NCBI GenBank assembly: GCA_903772945.1 | Contig: CAICTM010000170.1 | Coordinates: 1-64,000 of the forward strand | Length of the DNA stretch: 64,000 nucleotides | From: Seminavis robusta | Taxonomy: Eukaryota; Bacillariophyta; Bacillariophyceae; Naviculales; Naviculaceae | Direction: 5' to 3' | Part shown: positions 41,268 to 52,235 of the stretch, piece after piece | Position numbering within the stretch: position 1 is the first letter of the stretch | How the letters are laid out: every line of letters begins with the position of its first letter | Program-made: the position numbers and the translations under genes | Notes under the pieces: model-generated | Databases searched by the model: none | What the model was told of the DNA's origin: nothing | What the model saw: the letters and a program-made list of their open reading frames with translations, nothing else

Positions 41268-42251
41268 CAATAACAAATAAATGATTTTTTTGAATGGAAT
41301 GCGTACCATTTAGCGAGGAGGGTGTGGCAGCAACTCGGGACCGGGCAACGGATCTTGAGATTTGAATTGTGGAGCCAGTGTGAGACCTGCAATTTGCTGA
41401 CACTTCGATGACGGTGTGACCTACTCATTTAACACTCCCCCGACTTTCTTGTCCTATCCCCTCATTTCCATATGTCTCAAAGATACGTTACTTAGAGGTC
41501 ATGACTGGCAAGCCCGCACCTCCCCTTCATTGTGACGGAACATGGAATCTGACCCTCTCCCTCCTCTCCTCCTCCTCCCTCCTCCCGCCCTGGCGGGAGC
41601 CTAACCCCCCCTAAAAATTCTGTAGAAACAGATCTTTTGGGAAGGCCAAGCTGTTGGTATGACGGCCATACTAGTTTAAGGGTGGTCCTGAGCCATGAAA
41701 AAAATACATCCATTTCGCTATAGTAAAACAGTACACAGTTCCTTTTCTGGCTGTAAAATAGTCCGCAACTTCTGTTAACTCCAATAAGAATGGATCAACA
41801 CCAGTGCAATTAACTCCAAATTTATTGTGCTTTATTGTTTGTATTTGCTGTGACAGCTCAAACATAAGAGACAAGCATATACTATAATAAAAGAGGTTGA
41901 TTTTGGTCACATTTTGGCCTTCTTGGATGTTCTCATTCGACTATAGTGTTAAGTCTATTGAGTACCGTTTACACTTGTAAATCCAAAGTGGGTATTGAGC
42001 CATTCGCTGTGTAGGATTTTGTACCAGGGCTACTGGTAAAGCTCAAAACCACTGCTAAACTAGTAGTCTAGATATCGAGTTGTAGAACCTGTTGTAGACA
42101 ACGTCGGCAGAAACATCATCGCCTTTCTTTATTACTGCCGCATTCCAATTGTCTCTTTCCATCAACAGTCCAGAGGATTCCTTGAGTAGGACATTCCAAA
42201 TTTCTTTTTGTTAGCCACCTTCAAATCTGCTCGAATTGAATTGAATCGATA
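41268..42251. other. 1-kb intergenic region
   Basis: Contains ACACTCCCCC (41431) like the string next to the outer element, a pyrimidine-rich CTCCTCC tract (41555-41590), and CTATAGTAAAACAGTACA (41718-41735), an 18-mer also present at 33294-33311 inside the inner transposon. No gene seen. Confidence 0.5.
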
Positions 42252-43109
42252 ATGGGATCTTCAGCGTCTAAGCAGCAGCACAAGGAGAAGGCGTCGCCGG
42301 AAGGAATCCAGGTGATTTGTGCTGGCCTCGGGCGCACTGGGACTCTCAGTTTGACAGAAGCCCTCAAACGCTTGGGGTACAAGCCCTATCATTACTTGGA
42401 TGTCTCGCACAGCGCTGCTTGGTGTCAAGTTGCCGAGACCCAGGGTAAAGATGCCCGTGCCATTGAAACGGTACTGACTAAAATTGAACAGGATGGATAC
42501 ACGGCCACGTTGGAAAATCCCACATCGGATATTTACCAAGACATACTCGCCAAGTATCCCAATGCCAAGGTTGTTTTGACGGTGCGTGATTCCCCGCAAG
42601 CCTTTGTCAAGAGTTGGAAACTCCTGTTTGATACCATGGTGGTGACGGAGCAAACTTTTTCCTGGACTTTTCCTAGTTTCTTGGGTTACATTCCCCTCTT
42701 TCGTGATTTGAAAAAGATTCGGCACTTTATGGGGACGACCCATTTAGGTTTGGAGCCGGGAGCCTTGACGCATGGGTGGCGAGACAGAGGAGACAACAGC
42801 GATGAATGGTTGGCCGAACAATACGAACGACACAACCAGCATATTATGGATCATGTCCCCAAGGATCAATTGCTCGTCTTTAATGTGAAACAAGGCTGGG
42901 AACCGCTATGCGAATTTCTTGGAAAGGAGGTCCCGCCGAAGGACGAGCCATTTCCACATTGCCAGATCAACAATGCCGCTTCCTTGAAAGCGCTGAAGAA
43001 ACAATTTGTCTGGGTTGTGTACGGTTGGATCCCCGTGCTCGTGCTGTCAACAGCTGCAGTGGTGGTGTGGTCATCACAAGAGCGACCGAGGGGCAAAGGA
43101 ACGGTCTAA
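42252..43109 (+). CDS. Sulfotransferase-like P-loop protein, lipid- and membrane-anchored
   Basis: 285 residues. It starts MGSSASK, a classic N-myristoylation signal. The 5'-phosphosulfate-binding loop is seen as CAGLGRTGTLSLTEALKRLG (24-42) and the 3'-phosphate site as VVLTVRDSPQAFVKSW (107-122), in a layout like the Sulfotransfer_4 group (NAD/PAPS-type P-loop proteins common in algae and fungi). A C-terminal transmembrane helix (VWVVYGWIPVLVLSTAAVVVW, about 253-273) is unusual and with the myristoyl site would hold the enzyme on the cytosolic face of a membrane. Substrate unknown. No intron. Confidence 0.85.
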   Translation: MGSSASKQQHKEKASPEGIQVICAGLGRTGTLSLTEALKRLGYKPYHYLDVSHSAAWCQVAETQGKDARAIETVLTKIEQDGYTATLENPTSDIYQDILAKYPNAKVVLTVRDSPQAFVKSWKLLFDTMVVTEQTFSWTFPSFLGYIPLFRDLKKIRHFMGTTHLGLEPGALTHGWRDRGDNSDEWLAEQYERHNQHIMDHVPKDQLLVFNVKQGWEPLCEFLGKEVPPKDEPFPHCQINNAASLKALKKQFVWVVYGWIPVLVLSTAAVVVWSSQERPRGKGTV

Positions 43110-43494
43110 CTAAAATACCTGTAATACCGGTATCTTGCCGGCTTGATCAAAACTACAGTTCCGGTATAATGCTGAATTTGGACGCAGCCTAACTTTTGGA
43201 TATAGCAATCAAACACAAAACCCAGCCGGAGAGTTGCCAATTTTAGCTCTACCTGTTGCGAGGTACCTTTGTTTACCGAGGGTACATGGGACGCTCTCTC
43301 CAGAGGAGCCAAGCGGACTTGGAGCTGGCTGGTGTGGTTCTAGGGACATTCAGTCGTGCGTCATTGGAAAGGATCTTCAGCACCGAACACCAAAACAAAA
43401 TCCAACAGCAGCGCCTTTTGCTTTGTTGCCACAAAGCCACTCAGCAGCTTCTCCTTGTCGTAATCACGGCATAAACCCAAGCCAAAAGAACATC
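43110..43494. other. Intergenic gap
   Basis: 385 bp between the sulfotransferase-like and LRR-like genes, same strand. The downstream frame is open through much of it (from 43234), so a longer N-terminus of the LRR-like protein cannot be excluded. Contains TACCGGTATC. Confidence 0.45.
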
Positions 43495-44895
43495 ATGCCA
43501 TCTTCCAGCGCTTTGACGGAGACTCTTCGGGTAAACATCTCCCACGACAGCAATATGATAGCGCTGGCGGACCATGGCTTCCAAAACGAACTTCTCGTTG
43601 ATTTGGCATCGTCTCGGGGTGAGATTCTGGGCCAATTGCCAGGTCAGTTGCTTCATGGTGAAGTAAAGGTTCTGTTGCTCCTTGGTAGCCTGCCTGGGTT
43701 GCTGGTTCGTCTCCCCCATGTTGCCGAGAAGCTGTTCCAGGAAGTTGCATCTCTCCCAAAACTGCGCTCTGTGAAAATCTATTTGCGAAACCGCATGCCG
43801 AAGCATGATTTCTTTCTTCGCCTTGTCCGGGAGTACTTGTTTCCCCTTCTTGGTGGGAATTACTCCATGGAAAAATACCATGATTCTAGCGATCAGTATA
43901 CATATTATCTGCTTGAGAGCAACTCTTTCAAGCTTGAGCTGAAATGCTTCGGCTTTTCCTGCAAGAGATATGACAGCATGAAGAAAGTGGATCTCCAGAA
44001 GCTCTCTTCACTGTGGAAAATCGATGCCGCCCTCACCAAGGAGTGCATCACTGTGTCAAATAAGCTTACAAACGTAAAAATTTCCACCGAAGTGAAGCCG
44101 TCAGTAATGAAGACTATTTGCTCCGCTACAAATCTAATTTCATTGGACTTGTCCTGCAGAGAGTTTGTGTGCCTTGAGCCCTTGATCCGGGCTTTGACTC
44201 CAATCCAAGGCCTAACAACAGGAAAACGCAAGCGCAATGACACGGGAGCTCCGCTGGCACACTTGAATAAGCTCCGCATTGGAAGTATGATAATCTCTCT
44301 ACAGAACTTTACTTGTCTCTGTCAAGCGCTGGATTCACACGAAAGCATTACCGAGTTGAACATTGACTCGCCATTTGTCAAAGACCCAACTGCAGAAGAT
44401 GGTTTCGTGCATCTTACCGCCGCTGAGCTATGGGAGCCTTTGCTGCAGTTGTTGCGTCACAATACCTCACTGATGTCGGTGGCTTTTCATCCGATTTACC
44501 TTGCTAGTAGCTCATGGTGCGCGGAAATGGTCTCGTTTATTTTCGAAGAAGAAGAGAATCCGATCTGCCAGCAAATCCATGATGTTTTGTACAGCAAGAA
44601 TGGGACTGTGGGAACTTTGTCCTTGGTTATGGAAGGGACGATCCTTCCACAACGAATTGAGGAACTCTTGAGTCTGAACCACTTTGGTTTCGGGCAGTTT
44701 GTGGGTACCAAACTCCCAGCAACTAAAAATCAAGGAGCTTTTCGGGAGGCCATGGAAAAGTTTGGATGCAAGATGCGGGACGAACGAAACAGGGCAAAAA
44801 CGCGTCGGCAAGAACACGTAACTGAAGTTCGCTTTGTCCGGACACTGTTCTGCCTCTTTCAACATGACCCTTCCTTGGTCGGATCCTTTTTGTGA
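43495..44895 (+). CDS. Leucine-rich-repeat-like protein of unknown function
   Basis: 466 codons from the ATG at 43495, chosen because upstream in-frame sequence is low-complexity and poorly protein-like; the frame itself is open from 43234. The body has irregular LRR-like strands: LPKLRSVKIYLRNR, ATNLISLDLSCREF, LNKLRIGSMIISLQN, ESITELNIDSPFV and NTSLMSVAFHP, at the spacing seen in RNI-type diatom LRR proteins. No signal peptide or transmembrane segment. The C-terminus is basic (RDERNRAKTRRQEHV). Probably a protein-interaction scaffold. Confidence 0.7.
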   Translation: MPSSSALTETLRVNISHDSNMIALADHGFQNELLVDLASSRGEILGQLPGQLLHGEVKVLLLLGSLPGLLVRLPHVAEKLFQEVASLPKLRSVKIYLRNRMPKHDFFLRLVREYLFPLLGGNYSMEKYHDSSDQYTYYLLESNSFKLELKCFGFSCKRYDSMKKVDLQKLSSLWKIDAALTKECITVSNKLTNVKISTEVKPSVMKTICSATNLISLDLSCREFVCLEPLIRALTPIQGLTTGKRKRNDTGAPLAHLNKLRIGSMIISLQNFTCLCQALDSHESITELNIDSPFVKDPTAEDGFVHLTAAELWEPLLQLLRHNTSLMSVAFHPIYLASSSWCAEMVSFIFEEEENPICQQIHDVLYSKNGTVGTLSLVMEGTILPQRIEELLSLNHFGFGQFVGTKLPATKNQGAFREAMEKFGCKMRDERNRAKTRRQEHVTEVRFVRTLFCLFQHDPSLVGSFL

Positions 44896-45284
44896 TTGGT
44901 TTTTGTCTGTCGTTTCGCCCTGCATTGTGCTCTCCGTGTGCTGATGCGTTTATCCAGCGCCTACACTGTACCTAGTCGGACCACCCACCAACAATTGTGA
45001 CTGAAATCCAAAGACAGTCAGCTCTACCGGTACCGGTAGTGCGCTTAGATAATGATAAAAAACCTAGTCTAGAATGTGCTTGAACATCTGCTACCTGGTA
45101 GCCTCGTTGACCTCGGCAGTCTTGCTGCCAGAGCCCTCAACCCCTTTAATTGTTTTTCCTGCTACGGTGGTCCCTGCAGGTATAAGGGTAGGGTTAGAAC
45201 ACAAATAAGTCAGCAAAAACTAAATAAGTTCCTAGGATGGTGCTTTTAAACCAGCTAAAGCTATTTACATGCATCTTAGTAGGG

Positions 45285-45478
45285 GGATCTGCTTCTACCA
45301 GGAAAAACTCTAAAGCCAGTGAAAGCTATATAACTAGTATTCTAGCTAGCTAGGGTATCTGCTTCTAGTACCTTGCTATGGGAATCTGCTTCTAGCTAGC
45401 TAAGCACAAGTTAAGCACTAGCTAAGCACTAGAGGTATCTGCTTCTAGCTAGCAAGCTAATAGGGGTATCTGCTTGTA
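45285..45478. repeat. Five copies of GG(T)ATCTGCTTCTA
   Basis: Copies begin near 45285, 45353, 45381, 45434 and 45465. Spacing is irregular (68, 28, 53, 31 bp), and AAAGCTAT/CTAGCTAG strings recur between copies, indicating a degenerate tandem array. Confidence 0.8.
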
Positions 45479-45582
45479 CACTGAAACCATTCTGCCGAGG
45501 TTACACAGCTCCGCTGGCTTAATTGTTGGATTCCGCTTGACAATTGTATGCAACCTTGCTAGTCGCCGGTTTTAGACTTGTT

Positions 45583-45668
45583 GACTAAAACATGATTTGG
45601 GAAGGATGGTCAATGTTAGTTTTAGTCAAGGTGACGAAAACATGTTTTAGTCAGGTGGACGAAAACAG
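45583..45668. repeat. Inverted and direct TTTTAGTC repeats
   Basis: GACTAAAACATG (45583-45594) is the exact reverse complement of CATGTTTTAGTC (45641-45652). The unit GTTTTAGTC-A-GGTGACGAAAACA is also repeated directly with small changes between about 45618 and 45667. Confidence 0.75.
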
Positions 45669-46249
45669 AAAGTTACTTAGAAGGCTAGAGCGGGGTGAGT
45701 TACTCTGTGATATAATCCTGACTTCATTCCGTTCAGCCAATCCACTGAGACGAGTCCGATGAATGGGCCTTTCCGCTGAGGTGCACCGAGCTCTTTGGAC
45801 CCAAAGCGTAGATCAAACAGCGTCGGCACGAAAGTAAACACTCAGATAAAGCCAAACTTTCAAACAAACACATTAAACTATTAAAGAAAAGCTGAAATGC
45901 AATGCAAGGCACCAGTGCAACATGAACCAGCTTCATCGATCAACAAGACGACGAATCCATCCGAGACATCAAAGGAAGAGGATCCCAGCAAGTTGGGACA
46001 TGGTCGCATCATTTGGACAGAGGCCCATATGAAGATCAGACATCACTCTTTTTAAAACGCGCGACGAATGATCACAAGCAGAGCACAATCTTGCAGGTCA
46101 AGGTCTCAAACAAGACATCAATGCAGTCAAGTCGAACAGAGCGAGCAGGGCACAAGCATGCATGCATCACATCAAACATAGAAAGAAAGAGAACCAGAGA
46201 AAGAAACGGCTTTCTTACTGGTGTCACCGTCGTCTTGTTGGCTGGCTGG

Positions 46250-48239
46250 CTAGGGCATGCCGGGTGGTTTTTCCCATTGCGTCTCGCCCGTCTTTTCGTT
46301 GTAGTAATAGATCTGACCATCTCCCGCCGCAGCACTCTTCCACGGACTCGCTCCCGCTGGCGGTGGTGGCGCGGCAGCGTATCCGTAGGCTGCGGGAGGC
46401 TGATGATAACCTTGAGGAGGCTGCTGGTAGCCATACTGCGGTGGATATCCATAGGCGGCTGCTTGTTGATGATGATCGTACGGTTGGTGTCCATAGGCCG
46501 CCTGAGGTGGGTATCCACCATACGCCTGCTGAGGATGATATCCGTATCCCGGTGGGTGCTGTTGTTGTTGCTGTTGTTGATAGGGGTCGTGGCCGTAGCC
46601 ACCACCTCCGCCGCCACCGTAGGCTCCTCCACCTCCACCTCCTCCTCCCTCTGGAAAGAAGGAAACGAAACGCAAAAATCAATAAGTGGGCAACAGACCT
46701 CTAGCTAGACAAAAACACACACAAACACCAAAACATCAAAAACGTACGCGCAGAACCACCGGCATAGGGATGATTGGGACCAATTTCGATAATCTCTCGT
46801 AGCATTTGTTTCGCCGATTCAATTCCCTGCCGCTGTCCCCGGAGGGTAATTTCACAATCGGATCCGTGCGGGACATCCTGATTGATTTGAATATCGCATC
46901 CCGACCGTCGCTGCAAATCGTTGATGGTGATTCCCTTTTGTCCAATAATCCGTCCCATGAAATTTTTCGCGGCATAAAAGATTTCCGTTTCCAATCCACC
47001 ATATCCTGCGGGGGCAGGTGCCGGCGATGCCGCGGCCGGAGCGGGAGGATATCCTCCTCCCGCTTGAGGTGGATACGCCGCGGGTGACGGAGCACCGTAC
47101 GGATCGGCACCACCGGCCGGAGGATACGCTCCGGCAGGAGCTCCCGGTGCCATGTGAGGCATCATGTTTTGTCCCATATTGGGCAAATTCATATAGGGTG
47201 GTCCCGATCCCCACACTCCTCCACGTTGCAATTTGTCTTCTACCAACATGAGCAATGCTTGCATGGCATCCATCATGGGATTGGCGACCAAAAAGTTGAC
47301 CATCTCTTTGGCTTTAACGACGGATTGTTCCGTCCCGGTAATGGTCAATCGTTTCTGATGGGCCGGGAGTCCGGCACTGCCGTGATTGTTGTGATCGACC
47401 TGTATTTTGGCATGCGATCGCGACTGCAATTCCCGAATCATTTCCCCACCGCGTCCAATAATTTTCCCAACGCTGGTGCCCGGTACGGCCATGATTTCTC
47501 GTCGGGCTTCTCCCAATGGCAAATCGGCTTCGTTGACGTGTTCATTGCAGAGCATTTGGACGAGGCGCTTGGCAAAGTCGACCGTTTTGCGGGTTCCACG
47601 GTACGTAATAATACGGGGTTGTCCGGGCGGGACGCTCTGATCGACGTCAATGCGACAACCCGACCGTGCTTGCAAATCGCGAATCATTTCCCCGCCCTTG
47701 CCAATGACTCTTCCAACGTAGAGCGACGAGACTTCTCCGGTTTCTTCGACCAATTGGGCCGCATTGGTGACAGTGCCGCCGGAGAATAGACGGGTTGTTG
47801 TGGCTGCTGTTGCAAAGGGGCGCCTGTACCAGTGGGAACACCCGAAGGAGCAGGAGCAGTGGCAGGAGCAGTGACAGGAGCTGGTGCTGGAACGGGGGCA
47901 GGAGCTGGAGCGGGGACAGGTGCTGGAGCTGGCTCCGTCTTGGGCGGCTCTTCTTTCTTGGCTTCTTCGGCTGGTTTGTCCGAACCGGCGGCTGCGTCAC
48001 TACTGGCGTTAGCTCCATCTTCCGATGCTTTGATCGCCTTGGCAGGAGGTTCTAATCATGCGATAGTAGTAAGGGCAAGACAAAAATAATGATGAGAGAG
48101 GCTCTACTTCTTTCTGCGTCCATGGGTATCTGACTGACTGACTGCTTGACTTACCAGCATCTCCGGCATCATTATCGGCTGCTGCTTGCTCCTCTCGGGA
48201 GCGTTTATTGCTGTCTGCGGCGGCTGGTTCGTCGCTCAT
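46250..48239 (-). CDS. Triple-KH plus WW domain RNA-binding protein (FUBP/KSRP-like)
   Basis: Exons on the minus strand: 48239-48155, 48050-46748, 46651-46250 (introns 104 and 96 bp, GT-AG). An acidic/Ala-Pro-rich N-terminus precedes three KH domains with intact GxxG loops (VGRVIGKGGEMIRDLQ, VGKIIGRGGEMIRELQ, MGRIIGQKGITINDLQ). Then follow a Gly/Tyr/Gln-rich low-complexity tail and a C-terminal WW domain (SPWKSAAAGDGQIYYYNEKT to PPGMP). KH domains bind single-stranded RNA or DNA; the WW domain binds Pro-rich partners. Splicing or mRNA regulation is likely. The sequence has two extra bases (TC-TC) near 47781-47786: without them PVYS-GGTVTNAAQLVEE is continuous, and the summed exon length is two over a multiple of three. 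This is either a sequencing or polymorphic slip, or a real break. Confidence 0.85.
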
Positions 48240-48793
48240 GGTTGGATACTGTACGACTGAAGAAGCTAATACCGGTAGAAGAAGAACCTCTTCGATAAAT
48301 GGAAGAGAAGGGTATCTGCCCTCACTTGTACAATCACACAAGCCCCTCAATAATAACAAGCCACTGTCCGGATCTAATCTATGGAAGCACCACACCTACA
48401 AATAGCCAACAAACAACCTCACGCTATCCTCTCCTTTAGAAATTGGACCAATGATCACTCGTCTCTTGGTTGTAAGTACAGTAGTAAAGTTTGAGAATAC
48501 GATTGTGTTATCCTGGCGAAAATGGCCGTTGTCGGTGGCAAAGATATACCGACAGCAAATTGCAAGATCTTTGGAAATAAGCTCAGAACCCAAGTTGAAA
48601 CCCTGAACCTTAATCGCATTGGCATTTAAATAACGGCGGAGTACTGATCCAACGATAGTACACCTCGCTCAATGGAACCAAAACTCGTTTGGAAAGAACA
48701 AAAACCCCAAGGCAGCTTCCTTTGACAGTAGTTGTTGTCCTTGATGATATCTAGGTGCAACTCGAGGTGGTACATGTAGCAGCCTGACCGACC
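48240..48793. promoter_or_regulatory. Divergent promoter region
   Basis: 554 bp between the KH-protein ATG (minus) and the DHHC-protein ATG (plus). No gene seen, no defined motif recognised. Confidence 0.45.
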
Positions 48794-50415
48794 ATGACAT
48801 CCAACTTGGGAGAAGTCACTCCACTCGTTGGCGGCGGAGGAGACGAATGGCAACGCATCGGCTACCCTCACAACCGACGAGGCTTTCAAAATCACAACGA
48901 TGCCGACTATACGATGTATCCAACCTCCTTTGATAATAATAATGCTGATCAAAAGGACCGACGGTCCCATTGGAATCGATTCAAAGAGACCGTGGTGGGT
49001 TTTTGGCCAGTATTACGGGGACGGATTCGGGCCACGGCGTGTGCCGATCGGGATTCCAAGCACATTGATCCCGAACGACTCTGTTCTCCTCCTGCCTCGT
49101 CCTTGGAACGGTCCTATTATGAAGATACCTACAATGGTGATAGTTGGGCTTGTTCGTTTGGGACAGATGAAGATGTGAGTAACGAGGCTTTGTGCGCAAG
49201 TCTTCATTATGTATGTTCATGGGGGTATACAAGCTTTCAGCTCATTGGAATTCTTTCTTTGTGACCATTTTTTTATTTGGCAATCTATCACTATCTACGA
49301 CGATACAGGACGGAATCTGGCTCAATGTGCATGACAGGGTGGGGACAATCATGTCGTCCACGGTTTGGATTTTAGTCAGTAAGTGGTGGCAGGCAAAAGC
49401 AACTTTTGGAACACGCAATCCGCATTTTTGTTGGCACCGTTTTCAGCCTCCCACGCACCTCTTTTTGGGGTCTCACCAACCATTTTGGTTCTGCCTTTCT
49501 TGCATTCATTTCACTCCAAAAGTCTACTCGGGGATCACGGTGGGATTACTCTCCCAACACAATCATTTGTCGCCCATCTTGGCCAAAATATACTTTACCA
49601 TTTGTGCCATGGCACTTGCTAGTCATGCCAAGACATCCTTTACGGATCCAGGATCCATTCCGTTGGCGGCAGTACCCGTCGATGTATACACTCCTGCGGC
49701 CCATGCCATGTGCAGTCGATGCCAATCCTACAAACCCAAAGGGACACATCATTGTCGAATCTGTGATCGATGTATCAGTGGAATGGATCGTAAGTGTGAA
49801 GATAGGACGATGATTGTACTATGAGGGGGAATTGCAAGTGTTACTTACATTATTTGTTCTTTGCTTCAATCAGATCACTGTCCTTGGATGAATAATTGTG
49901 TTGGAACTGGGAATATGAGTGAGTATTGTACAAAGTCATCATAGACTGGCTGCACTGTGTGTCTCACTCACTTGTTCGTCTCTGTCTGCTTCATTGTCAC
50001 AGAACACTTTGTTCTCTTTCTAGTCTACACTTGGATAGCCTGCGCCTTTGCACTCATGATGTTTGGATGGAATTACTTTTTCTGTGCCGATGAATCCTGT
50101 ACTTTTTCACCCGTCTTGATACAGCTCGTACGACTCATGACGCTCATGTGCATTTCCGCACTCATTTTCACATCCAGCATGATTACCAATGTCACATTTG
50201 GGGTCATGACGGGAGTAGGGACCATTGACAGACTCAAATTAAAAGCCGACAATGCATGGGGACTCGTCGACGATGAACCAATGGAACTACGAGATATTTT
50301 TGGGATTGGGGATTACTGGACGTGGGCATTGCCCTTTTTTGACCCAGTATTTGAAGATTATGATTTGGCCATGGGATACAGCACACCGCAGCGATTGTTA
50401 CGGGAGCGTGCGTAG
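48794..50415 (+). CDS. DHHC-type protein S-palmitoyltransferase
   Basis: Five exons: 48794-49174, 49309-49378, 49523-49789, 49874-49918, 50003-50415; 391 codons in frame with introns of 134, 144, 84 and 84 bp. After a soluble N-terminus come two membrane segments (IMSSTVWILVIYSGITVG; YFTICAMALASH). The Cys-rich zinc domain (MCSRCQSYKPKGTHHCRICDRC) follows, then the catalytic DHHCPWMNNCVGTGN, and two more membrane segments (VLFLVYTWIACAFALMMFG; LIQLVRLMTLMCISALIF). The enzyme attaches palmitate to cysteines of target proteins, in endomembranes. Intron 3 falls inside the first His codon of the DHHC motif. The C-terminus FDPVFEDYDLAMGYSTP is typical of protist DHHC proteins. Confidence 0.92.
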
Positions 50416-50836
50416 AAATATATATATATATTGTTAATACAAGAAACCACCCGACAATAAATCGATGTGACTTTTTCCAAGGCAACAATTGAGGCACAGA
50501 AACAAACACAGACTTGGTCGCCTCGCAGAGGACACGACAACCTCAAAGAACACATTACAAAGGTCTGGGTCTAGTCTCTGATCCAATGCGGTTAGAATGG
50601 AAGTTTGATGAGGAGCGAGAATGTGTTCGTTGAGGCAGTTCACTTTTTCCATTTGAACGCACACACAGATCTTCGTTGACTAGATCGTCAAGCATTGGTT
50701 TAGGCCATTATTCAACTCCGTTGATGCCATCAACAACATATCCTTTGATGAACTACGGGCCTCTACTAGAGAAACCTAGAGGTGCTTTGCTAGTAGCAAC
50801 TGCAAGAATAAAGTTGATGTCCACCATGTTCTTTTA
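50416..50836. other. Intergenic gap between convergent genes
   Basis: Contains a (AT)n run (ATATATATATAT, about 50418-50432) right after the DHHC stop. No gene seen. Confidence 0.55.
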
Positions 50837-52235
50837 TTACTTTAACCGTTTCGTAGGTTTTCTTCTCTTGCCAGCAGCCGGGCGTTTGCTACCAGTATGA
50901 CGCAGTTTCTTCTTGTTGGTTTCCGGTACCAACGCTGCAAGTTCCTTTTGGAGTTCCAGGACACCCCCACGAGCTCGAGTCACATGTCCACCTCGCGGTC
51001 GGATATTGTTGAATCCCACCCCCGCTCTGGCACTGACTAGCAGCACGGGCAAGGCACTGGTTTCCCGCCGCAATACATCCGACAATCCCCGTCGAACCTG
51101 TACCACTCTCCGAGCCAGATCGTCGCGTTGGACCAGATCGCACTTGGTCAGGACAATCTGAATGGGTGGCATTTTGCGTTTGGTGGGATTCTATCAAATC
51201 AAAAGAACAGAGCAGAGCAGCCAGCGACTAGTGAGTGGCTTCGTTTCAGAAAGCAGAGAAGTGCATGAAGCAATGATTATTGGATGCACAAAGTAGCTAG
51301 GTAGCTAGCCAACATACCTTCCGTGCCTCCTCCTGCAAGGTTTCTAGAAACTCTAGGTCAGCCTTTTTGAGTCCATGCCGAGCATCTAGCAAGAGCAGGA
51401 CACGTTGCAGGAGAGGCTTGCCTCGTTCCAGCAAGTACTGCAGGATCAACTCTTGAAATCCATCGTGTTTCTTGGGGGTAAAGGAAAAACCAAAGCCTGG
51501 CAAATCCACCAACCGCAACTTGCAGGTCTCATCCTCGGACGTAGCAGTGTGTGCCAATTGATAAAAGGTAATTTTTTGGGTTTCGCCTGGTTTGGAGGAC
51601 ACCTTGGCTTTGATACCCTTGGGTAGCTTCAAATGTTCCGGAGTCCCTCCTCTCACAAACTTGCGAATCAGTGGATTGTCGTCGTCAGTGTCAGTATCAT
51701 TTTTGTCATGGGGTCGTCTTCGACGAGCTCGATTTCCATACAGGAGCGCATTCAAGAGCGTCGATTTGCCCACATTGGATCGTCCCGCCAAAGCCACTTC
51801 GGGGATTCGCTCTTGATTGGTGGGTAGCGAATCTTGCGTGGTGGAGACACTTCCAATCACCACGACACGATGTTGTCCGCCTTCAGCACCAAAGGGAGGA
51901 GGAGGAGATGTCGTATTCGTTCGACGCCCTTCGTCCAAATCCTCCCACAATCCTTGTCGTGATCGTTTGCGTCGAGAGGGAATTCCAACTCCAATCATGT
52001 CAATGTAGCGTCGAATGGAGGGGTGCACATGAGTTTCTTTGAATTGCTGGCGATTACTACTACTTGTTTTTGGGTCAGCTGCAGAAGTTGTGCCATTGCC
52101 AGTGGCCAAGAATCGCCCTTGCATCACCATTTTGGAAGTCTGCCACTCATGGGAACATGATCTTCCACCTATTCTGGTCAGAGAGTGGCACACCAATTTC
52201 TTTCGCACAGGTAGAAGCAGATGAGGGTTCATCAT
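50837..52235 (-). CDS. engB: EngB/YihA-type GTPase, probably organellar
   Basis: Two exons on the minus strand, 52235-51318 and 51190-50837, intron 127 bp; 423 codons, joined at EEARK-NPTKRKMPP. The first about 110 residues are basic/Ser-rich with an Arg-rich, organelle-transit-like start. GTPase motifs: G1 GRSNVGKSTLLN, G3 DLPGFGFSF, G4 TKCD, and a G5 region VSARAG. EngB GTPases assist assembly of the large ribosomal subunit in bacteria and organelles, so a plastid or mitochondrial location is likely. A basic tail (KRPAAGKRRKPTKR) fits rRNA contact. Insertions in the switch region (DKNDTDTDDD) are lineage-specific. Confidence 0.9.

Larger units (their letters stand above)
44896..46249. other. 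1.35-kb intergenic region with dispersed repeats
   Basis: No gene seen. It holds the five-copy GGTATCTGCTTCTA family, a paired TTTTAGTC repeat, CTAGCTAG blocks and TACCGGTACCGGTAG near 45028. Confidence 0.6.

Noticed and set aside
45285-45478. Repeats that might be taken for a CRISPR array
   Set aside because: Spacing is irregular, repeats are degenerate, spacers contain the same CTAGCTAG strings, and the genome is eukaryotic.
49379-49446. A shorter DHHC intron ending at TTTTCAG (49446)
   Set aside because: The exon it would start is in the wrong frame and ends in a stop; the acceptor at 49522 gives WILVIYSGITVG and leads into the DHHC domain.
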